Origin: an uncultured Lachnospiraceae bacterium
Lineage (GTDB): Bacteria; Bacillota; Clostridia; Lachnospirales; Lachnospiraceae
Direction of reading: 5' to 3'
Assembly (NCBI GenBank): GCA_937915975.1
Contig: CALGGL010000049.1
Span: forward strand, 1 to 10,704
DNA: 10,704 bases
The position numbers and the translations under genes are program-made. Under the pieces are notes generated by a model that did not search any database, was not told where the DNA came from, and saw nothing but the letters and a program-made list of their open reading frames with translations. Below, one piece after another: positions 7,470-10,704 of this stretch (position 1 is its first letter; the number at the start of each line of letters is the position of its first letter).

Positions 7470-8519
7470 CTATAAATACTGATCAAGCTCTGCCCTGTCA
7501 TTTGAATATCTGTATGCATTTTCTCTTGTAATCATTCCCATGCTTACATATCTTGCAAGCTCATTGTTAAGAGTATGCATTCCGAAGGCTGAACCTGACT
7601 GCATAAGAGTTCCCAGCTGATGACATTTGTTTTCTCTTATCTGATTACAAACAGCATCCGTTCCTATAAGTATTTCCGTTGCTGCCACACGTCCGGTTCC
7701 GTTGGCATTCGGCACAAGGCACTGTGTAATAACTCCGTTAAGAACTCCCGCAAGCTGTGTTCTTATCTGATTTTGAATATTTGCAGGACAGGCATCTATT
7801 ATTCTGTCAATTGTCTGCGGTGCTCCCGTTGTATGAAGTGTGGACATAACAAGGTGTCCTGTCTCTGCTGCCGTAAGGGCTGCGGAAATAGTCTCGTAGT
7901 CACGCATTTCTCCTACAAGTATGATATCCGGATCCTCACGAAGTGCACTTCTTAATGCAGATGCAAAATCCTTTACATCCCTTCCAACCTCTCTTTGATG
8001 TATAAGAGCAAGCTTTTTATCGTACTTATACTCAACAGGATCTTCTATGGTTATGATGTGGTCCGGTCTTGTTTCATTTATACTGTCAATCATAGAAGCG
8101 AGAGTAGTTGATTTACCTGAACCCGTTGGTCCCGTAACAAGTATAAGTCCCCTCGGCTTTGCAGCAAGCTCCTTAAGTACCGGCGGAAGTCCAAGCATCT
8201 CAAGTGAAGGAATGGTTGAATTAAGAAGTCTTATGGTTGCCGCAAGCTTTCCATCCTGTTTAAATACATTAACACGCTGTCTGTTACCGTCCGATGAACA
8301 TATGGCAAAGTCTGCATCAAGACCTTCCTCCAAATCAGCTCTTTGCTCATCGGTTAGCATTTCAACAATCATCGAAAGCTTTTCTGCGTTATTTTGTCCG
8401 TCAACCTCCTGCAATTTACCGTTAATACGGAACATGGTAGGAAGTCCGACAGATAAATGTATATCCGAACAACCCATGCTTCTTGCCTTAAGTATCATCT
8501 CATCAATCATCATAGCCAA
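7470..8519 (-). CDS. pilT: Type IV pilus retraction ATPase PilT
   Basis: PilT is the cytoplasmic hexameric ATPase that depolymerises type IV pili and drives twitching and retraction. The motifs are complete: Walker A GPTGSGKST (130-138), Asp box ITIEDPVEY (156-164), Walker B IILVGEMRD (199-207) and His box GHLVMSTLHT (221-230). A degenerate equivalent of the AIRNLIRE retraction motif is seen as VCNQIREN (290-297). Length (349) is typical. The start is uncertain: TTG at 8519-8517 lies five bases after GGAGG (8529-8525), and ATG at 8513-8511 lies 11 bases after it; the ATG start would shorten the protein by two residues. The pilin gene follows. Bacterial sequence seems to stop just upstream of the ribosome binding site, so any upstream partner such as pilB is not seen. 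Confidence 0.95.
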   Translation of the reverse strand: MAMMIDEMILKARSMGCSDIHLSVGLPTMFRINGKLQEVDGQNNAEKLSMIVEMLTDEQRADLEEGLDADFAICSSDGNRQRVNVFKQDGKLAATIRLLNSTIPSLEMLGLPPVLKELAAKPRGLILVTGPTGSGKSTTLASMIDSINETRPDHIITIEDPVEYKYDKKLALIHQREVGRDVKDFASALRSALREDPDIILVGEMRDYETISAALTAAETGHLVMSTLHTTGAPQTIDRIIDACPANIQNQIRTQLAGVLNGVITQCLVPNANGTGRVAATEILIGTDAVCNQIRENKCHQLGTLMQSGSAFGMHTLNNELARYVSMGMITRENAYRYSNDRAELDQYL

Positions 8520-8524
8520 AGTAA

Positions 8525-8530
8525 CCTCCC
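8525..8530 (-). promoter_or_regulatory. pilT ribosome binding site
   Basis: GGGAGG on the minus strand (8530-8525) serves either the TTG at 8519 (five-base spacing) or the ATG at 8513 (11-base spacing). Neither spacing is ideal, so the start codon is not decided. This site is also the last clearly bacterial signal before the AT-rich eukaryote-like sequence. Confidence 0.7.
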
Positions 8531-8581
8531 GTAATCATTAAAATATTAAATAAATAAAACTGTAAATTAAAAAAGGGAAAA

Positions 8582-9832
8582 ATGTACAAAAGAACTCAAT
8601 CCCATCACCTTCCCAGTAATTCCTTTACTTCTTCATTAGATTTAACCCGAAGAATTGCCATTCGTCGTCGACTAATCGAAAGTAAACAACGAATAGAGCA
8701 ATCCCAAGAATTGAATACCATTAACTCAAATAAACCCCTTCGAAACGCAGTTTCAAGTAGACCAATAAATAACGACGAAAATAATTCTTTAATATCAAAT
8801 CAAACTATTAATAATATTATATCAACCCCATCAAAAATAAAAAATTATAAAAGAAGAAAATATTCTTTGTATTTATCAGAAAAAACCGAATTAAAAAAAA
8901 TAGAAGAAGAAAAGCCTAAAGAAGAAAATATTAATTCAGAAATAAAAGACACAATAAAATGCTATATATGCTTCGGCATTGTTAATAAACCAAAAATGTG
9001 TCAATTTTGTCATCGAATTGCTTGCGAAAAATGCTTATATAATTGGTTCGTTAATGAAAAAAATATTAATTGTGCTTATTGTAATAAAAAAGTTAATTTT
9101 AATGAAATGATATCTGTGCCTTTCATGTCCACTGTAGCTGACTTTGTTGAAAAAATATTTGATAAAGAAAATAATAATAATACTAACAATAATTATTGTC
9201 CTAATCATTCAAATGAACAAATATATTATTATTGTCTTGATTGTAATAGAGGTTATTGTAAAATATGTTTCGTTTTTTTCGGGAAAGAAAAAGATAAACA
9301 TATTAAGCATAATATAATCAAATATGAACAATATAAAAATTTACAGTTTGATAATCTCAAAAAATTAGAAGAGAAAATTAATGAAAAAATAAATGAAACT
9401 AATGATAATATTAAATTATGTAAATCTTTTAAAGAAGTATATGAATATGAAAGAAAAAAAGGAAATGATTTTTTTGATAATATAAAAAAGGAATTTAATA
9501 AATATATTAATGATAATATAAGAATAATTGATAATCATATTAAATCACTCAAAGATTTTGTATTAAAATATGATAAATATAAAACTGAATTAAATAATTT
9601 TTATTCCAATTTTTCAAATAAAAAAATAAATAAAAATTATACAAATAATTTTTTCCAATCGCAAAAATTATCATATGAATTAATCAATAAATTTTCAACT
9701 TTATCTTCAGAAAAAACTTTATCTAAAAATGATATAGAAAAATTATCAACTTTTTTACAAGTTTTACATTGTATCTTAATCAATTTTCCATTTACATCAG
9801 CAATAAAATCATATTTTGCACTATCTCCATAA
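8582..9832 (+). CDS. TRIM-like RING / B-box / coiled-coil protein, eukaryotic style, 3' end chimeric
   Basis: The 416-codon frame has a basic, low-complexity N-terminus (1-120). It is followed by a RING-type zinc site (C127, C130, C140, C143, C148, C151, C164, C167), a B-box (C206, H209, C218, C221, C226, C229, H240, H243) and a charged helical, probably coiled-coil stretch (about 250-345). This order is that of TRIM-type E3 ubiquitin ligases, which are eukaryotic. The all-cysteine RING and Asn/Lys-rich composition recall protists such as ciliates. Base composition is extreme (about 13% GC at 9361-9420 by hand count) and differs from every neighbour; the first 180 bases are richer in GC. No Shine-Dalgarno site precedes the start, only A-rich sequence. 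There are no in-frame TAA or TAG codons before the stop. From about residue 390 the frame is antisense to an endonuclease gene, so the true C-terminus is missing. Confidence 0.65.
   Translation: MYKRTQSHHLPSNSFTSSLDLTRRIAIRRRLIESKQRIEQSQELNTINSNKPLRNAVSSRPINNDENNSLISNQTINNIISTPSKIKNYKRRKYSLYLSEKTELKKIEEEKPKEENINSEIKDTIKCYICFGIVNKPKMCQFCHRIACEKCLYNWFVNEKNINCAYCNKKVNFNEMISVPFMSTVADFVEKIFDKENNNNTNNNYCPNHSNEQIYYYCLDCNRGYCKICFVFFGKEKDKHIKHNIIKYEQYKNLQFDNLKKLEEKINEKINETNDNIKLCKSFKEVYEYERKKGNDFFDNIKKEFNKYINDNIRIIDNHIKSLKDFVLKYDKYKTELNNFYSNFSNKKINKNYTNNFFQSQKLSYELINKFSTLSSEKTLSKNDIEKLSTFLQVLHCILINFPFTSAIKSYFALSP
9700..9765. other. Probable join between TRIM-like gene and endonuclease gene
   Basis: Coming from the left, the plus strand reads as coiled-coil-type protein until about residue 390. 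Coming from the right, the minus strand reads as a PD-(D/E)XK endonuclease until at least KIQCKTCK (residue 55, at about 9754). The two real coding regions meet tail to tail here in T-rich sequence, with both 3' ends lost. The exact base cannot be set by eye. Confidence 0.6.
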
Positions 9833-9918
9833 GGAATAGAACATTCAAAACCATATTCTATAAATTTAGAAATACAGTTGAGTTCAGTTAAATTTCCTTT
9901 TGATTTTGTGTAATCCAT
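9754..9918 (-). pseudogene. PD-(D/E)XK homing endonuclease (I-Ssp6803I-like family), 3' end missing
   Basis: The reading frame starts at ATG 9918-9916 with an in-frame TAA just upstream. The first 55 residues show the core of the PDDEXK_5 type: a helix with Glu12 (KGNLTELN), an SIPYGDSAKYDFIAD segment with the metal-binding Asp37, and the Q-x-K form of the last motif in KIQCKTCK (Gln50, Lys52). This family includes I-Ssp6803I, a group I intron homing endonuclease from a cyanobacterial tRNA. The frame stays open to 9637 (93 residues in all), but beyond about residue 55-65 it is antisense to the TRIM-like gene, and family members are longer. Only a weak purine stretch (AGAG, 9930-9927) precedes the start, and the ATG sits in the loop of a possible hairpin. 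A half tRNA lies 29 bases upstream. Confidence 0.6.
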
Positions 9919-9952
9919 AATTTACACTCTAAATAGTTTGCTTTCCAAATGT
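9908..9952 (-). other. Candidate group I intron P1 helix and start-codon hairpin
   Basis: The tRNA segment ACATTT (9952-9947) can pair with GAGTGT (9929-9924) across a 17-base loop, placing a U-G pair at the presumed 5' splice site, as group I introns require. An overlapping alternative is GTGTAA (9927-9922) with TTACAC (9913-9908), whose loop holds the endonuclease ATG. The intron core (P3-P8) would lie beyond the join at about 9750 and is not present, so this is suggestive only. Confidence 0.35.
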
Positions 9953-9980
9953 GGCGTGTTACCCATTACACCACACTCTC
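9943..9980 (-). tRNA. 5' half of a tRNA gene, interrupted in the anticodon loop
   Basis: On the minus strand GAGAGTG (acceptor 1-7) is followed by T8 and G9. The D stem GTGT/ACAC encloses the canonical eight-base D loop AATGGGTA. Then come G26, an anticodon 5' strand CCACA (9954-9950) and the loop start TTTGGAA. The expected TGTGG partner, T arm and CACTCTC acceptor strand do not follow. If the loop were intact the anticodon would be TGG (Pro); if an intron begins after the T at 9947, only the first anticodon base is known. I read it as a split or truncated tRNA. Confidence 0.6.
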
Positions 9981-9984
9981 GATA

Positions 9985-10004
9985 TTAAGTGGTAAACCAC
10001 TTAA
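9985..10004. repeat. 20-bp palindrome TTAAGTGGT-AA-ACCACTTAA
   Basis: Two perfect nine-base arms with a two-base centre lie between the stop of the 36-residue peptide gene (10010) and the tRNA half (9980). As RNA it would fold into an eight-pair hairpin with a four-base loop, but no T run follows. As DNA it has the form of a dimeric regulator or integration site. Its role is unknown. Confidence 0.7.
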
Positions 10005-10009
10005 GAAAA

Positions 10010-10120
10010 TTATTCATTTGCGGCGTAAGAAGTAATAGTTACCGGACCGTACTCCCCTTCAGGCAGTACAATTGTTGCAATAGCAATAACGGACAAGATA
10101 GCGATAATAACTTTTCTCAT
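10010..10120 (-). CDS. Small exported peptide, 36 residues
   Basis: This gene is short but well supported: ATG at 10120-10118 with AAGGAGA (10135-10129) eight bases upstream, and stop TAA at 10012-10010. The peptide begins with a basic end (MRK), then a hydrophobic run of 17 residues (VIIAILSVIAIATIVLP). It ends in a polar tail, EGEYGPVTITSYAANE. This is either an N-terminal signal sequence, possibly cut after a small residue in the SYAA stretch, or a single-pass membrane anchor with a short outside tail. I do not recognise the family. It follows a 68-codon frame whose stop lies five bases before its start, so the two might be co-translated. It could be a small signalling, toxin or membrane peptide; sequence alone does not say. 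Confidence 0.6.
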   Translation of the reverse strand: MRKVIIAILSVIAIATIVLPEGEYGPVTITSYAANE

Positions 10121-10125
10121 TTAGA

Positions 10126-10332
10126 TTATCTCCTTTTCAAAATAAAAATTTCAAGACGGAAAATCTCTGGAATCGAACCAAACAAACCCTTAAAGATTGC
10201 TGTAACCGTCTTTAAAATAATGTGAGAGAACTGGGTTAATTCTCTGTGATGCCGCTGCCATATGATAACAGCCAAATCATATAAGCCCAATAAGAATGGT
10301 ATTATAATTTTGAAATAGACTAACCATTCCAA
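10126..10332 (-). CDS. Possible small membrane protein, status uncertain
   Basis: This frame of 68 codons would start at a TTG (10332-10330) without a convincing ribosome binding site. It encodes a hydrophobic N-terminus (about residues 3-25, including FKIIIPFLLGLYDLAVIIW), then a basic, mostly hydrophobic remainder ending KRR. Its stop (10128-10126) lies five bases before the peptide gene, and its last codons overlap that gene's ribosome binding site, which would suit translational coupling. Its first 56 bases overlap the end of the NUMOD1-like frame in another phase. It could be the displaced end of that protein after a further frameshift, or a chance open frame. I know of no similar family. 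Apart from it, 10136-10276 holds nothing I can name. Confidence 0.3.
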   Translation of the reverse strand: MEWLVYFKIIIPFLLGLYDLAVIIWQRHHRELTQFSHIILKTVTAIFKGLFGSIPEIFRLEIFILKRR

Positions 10333-10556
10333 ATAGTATAATCATATTCCCATTTGTATCCACAAGCAGTCTTTCTATTTTTCTAATGCTTACAGCAAAG
10401 TGAAATTTTTTAGAGTCACAACCCATAGCTTTTGCTGCAAGACTTACTGTTAAAAATCTGTTAATCTCATTACCTTCTAAGTCGTATTGAATAACTCCGA
10501 ATTTTAAGGGAATCGTTTTTGTTAAATCTTTTGGTTGCTAATCCGGTTTTAGCCAT
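10277..10556 (-). pseudogene. NUMOD1-like DNA-binding protein, apparently frameshifted
   Basis: A strong start (GGAGG at 10567-10563, six bases, ATG 10556-10554) opens MAKTGLATKRFNKNDSLK. This frame then ends after 28 residues at 10470. Removing one base of the AAAA run (10505-10502) joins it to the phase that reads FGVIQYDLEGNEINRFLTV and then SLAAKAMGCDSKKFHFAV, ending at TGA 10279-10277, about 92 residues in all. The pattern V-I-Q-Y-D-L-x-G followed by a helix-turn-helix-like stretch resembles NUMOD1 modules, which are found with phage and intron homing endonucleases. Either the assembly has an extra base, the gene is broken, or a +1 shift occurs during translation. The last 25 or so residues are hydrophobic and unlike NUMOD1, so a second break is possible. 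Confidence 0.45.
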
Positions 10557-10576
10557 TGGAAACCTCCTGCCTAATT

Positions 10577-10704
10577 CTAGATTCCATTGATAACTCGTCC
10601 TATAACTACACTATCTATACCGGTTTTTCTTTCAGCATCTTCATATGAATCATATGAAGCGATATATTTGCCCCATAAATCGTATTGAACAACCTTATTT
10701 CTTG
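10577..10704 (-). CDS. C-terminal end of a NUMOD1-domain protein (homing endonuclease-associated)
   Basis: The frame enters from the window edge and covers 41 codons to the TAG at 10579-10577. It reads NKVVQYDLWGKYIASYDSYE, then DAERKTGIDSVVIGRVING. This is a close fit to the NUMOD1 module (aromatic-Asp-x-x-Gly, then 'S-x-x-x-A' and a helix-turn-helix ending in I-x-x-x-x-x-G). NUMOD1 is a small DNA-binding module usually placed C-terminal to HNH or GIY-YIG nuclease domains in phages and introns; the nuclease part, if any, is outside the window. The next ribosome binding site follows within 10 bases, so it probably forms an operon with the gene at 10556. The stop comes directly after the module, slightly earlier than is common. 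Confidence 0.6.
   Translation of the reverse strand, partial: RNKVVQYDLWGKYIASYDSYEDAERKTGIDSVVIGRVINGI

Noticed and set aside
7319..7519. 66-residue minus-strand frame between pilT and the pilin, ending in an ATGA overlap with the pilin start
   Set aside because: It begins inside pilT in another phase, has no ribosome binding site at its internal ATG, and contains the pilin promoter. The ATGA overlap is probably chance.
8047..8541. Plus-strand 164-residue frame opposite pilT
   Set aside because: Serine/leucine-rich shadow of the highly conserved PilT coding region.
9180..9200. AAT-type repeats as a microsatellite or CRISPR-like array
   Set aside because: They encode Asn runs within an AT-rich gene; there are no regular spacers or dyad repeats. 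I saw no CRISPR array in the window.
9637..9753. Residues 56-93 of the endonuclease frame as real protein
   Set aside because: They are antisense to the TRIM-like coding sequence and share its AT-rich composition. A few residues just after 55 may still be genuine.
8530..9832. TRIM-like gene as an insertion sequence or transposon cargo
   Set aside because: No terminal inverted repeats, target duplications or transposase were seen at either edge.
9919..9985. A complete tRNA gene on the minus strand
   Set aside because: No anticodon 3' strand, T arm (GTTCNANNC) or matching acceptor strand follows within the possible length.
9989..10225. Plus-strand 78-residue frame
   Set aside because: It is the antisense of the 36-residue peptide gene and its leader, and has no ribosome binding site or recognisable protein pattern.

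Overview
The window looks like a metagenomic assembly built from at least two, probably three, sources. Positions 1 to about 8530 are an ordinary stretch of a low-GC Firmicutes chromosome, most like a Lachnospiraceae gut or rumen bacterium. The basis for that is the gene families and order, strong GGAGG ribosome binding sites, and a GC content near 37% where I counted by hand. Positions about 8540 to 9750 carry a very AT-rich RING/B-box/coiled-coil (TRIM-like) gene of eukaryotic, protist-like style. Positions about 9750 to 10704 look like phage or other mobile DNA, with homing-endonuclease parts and half a tRNA gene.

Chromosomal block, read on the minus strand: pnp (polynucleotide phosphorylase, 5994-3910), a GH94 disaccharide phosphorylase (3765-1366), a TepA-type ClpP-family serine protease (1082-342) and the 5' end of an ftsK/spoIIIE translocase (293-1, cut by the window edge). 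The pnp ... tepA-ftsK/spoIIIE neighbourhood recalls the Bacillus order; the GH94 gene is an extra metabolic gene between them. pnp has a clear promoter and a long stem-loop leader. tepA appears to have its own promoter followed by an intrinsic-terminator-like hairpin, so premature termination may control it.

Back to back with pnp, a small conserved-looking protein of unknown function (6213-6782, plus strand) is read from its own promoter. It ends at a strong bidirectional terminator shared with a type IV prepilin gene (7322-6864, minus strand), which has its own promoter. Upstream of the pilin is pilT, the pilus retraction ATPase (8519-7470). Bacterial sequence stops just behind the pilT ribosome binding site, where a pilB or other pilus gene might be expected.

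The TRIM-like ORF (8582-9832) starts in a non-bacterial AT-rich leader without a clear Shine-Dalgarno site. Its last residues run into the antisense strand of a truncated PD-(D/E)XK homing endonuclease gene (9918 leftward). This tail-to-tail collision is best explained by a chimeric join, although gene transfer cannot be excluded from sequence alone.

The most interesting part is 9900-9980 on the minus strand. A canonical 5' half of a tRNA (acceptor strand, D arm, anticodon 5' strand) stops in the anticodon loop. It is followed by a possible group I intron P1 helix and then directly by an endonuclease ORF of the family that includes I-Ssp6803I, itself encoded by a tRNA intron. Upstream lie a 20-bp near-perfect palindrome, a 36-residue exported peptide gene with a strong ribosome binding site, an ORF of unknown status, and two NUMOD1-like DNA-binding fragments, one of them apparently frameshifted.
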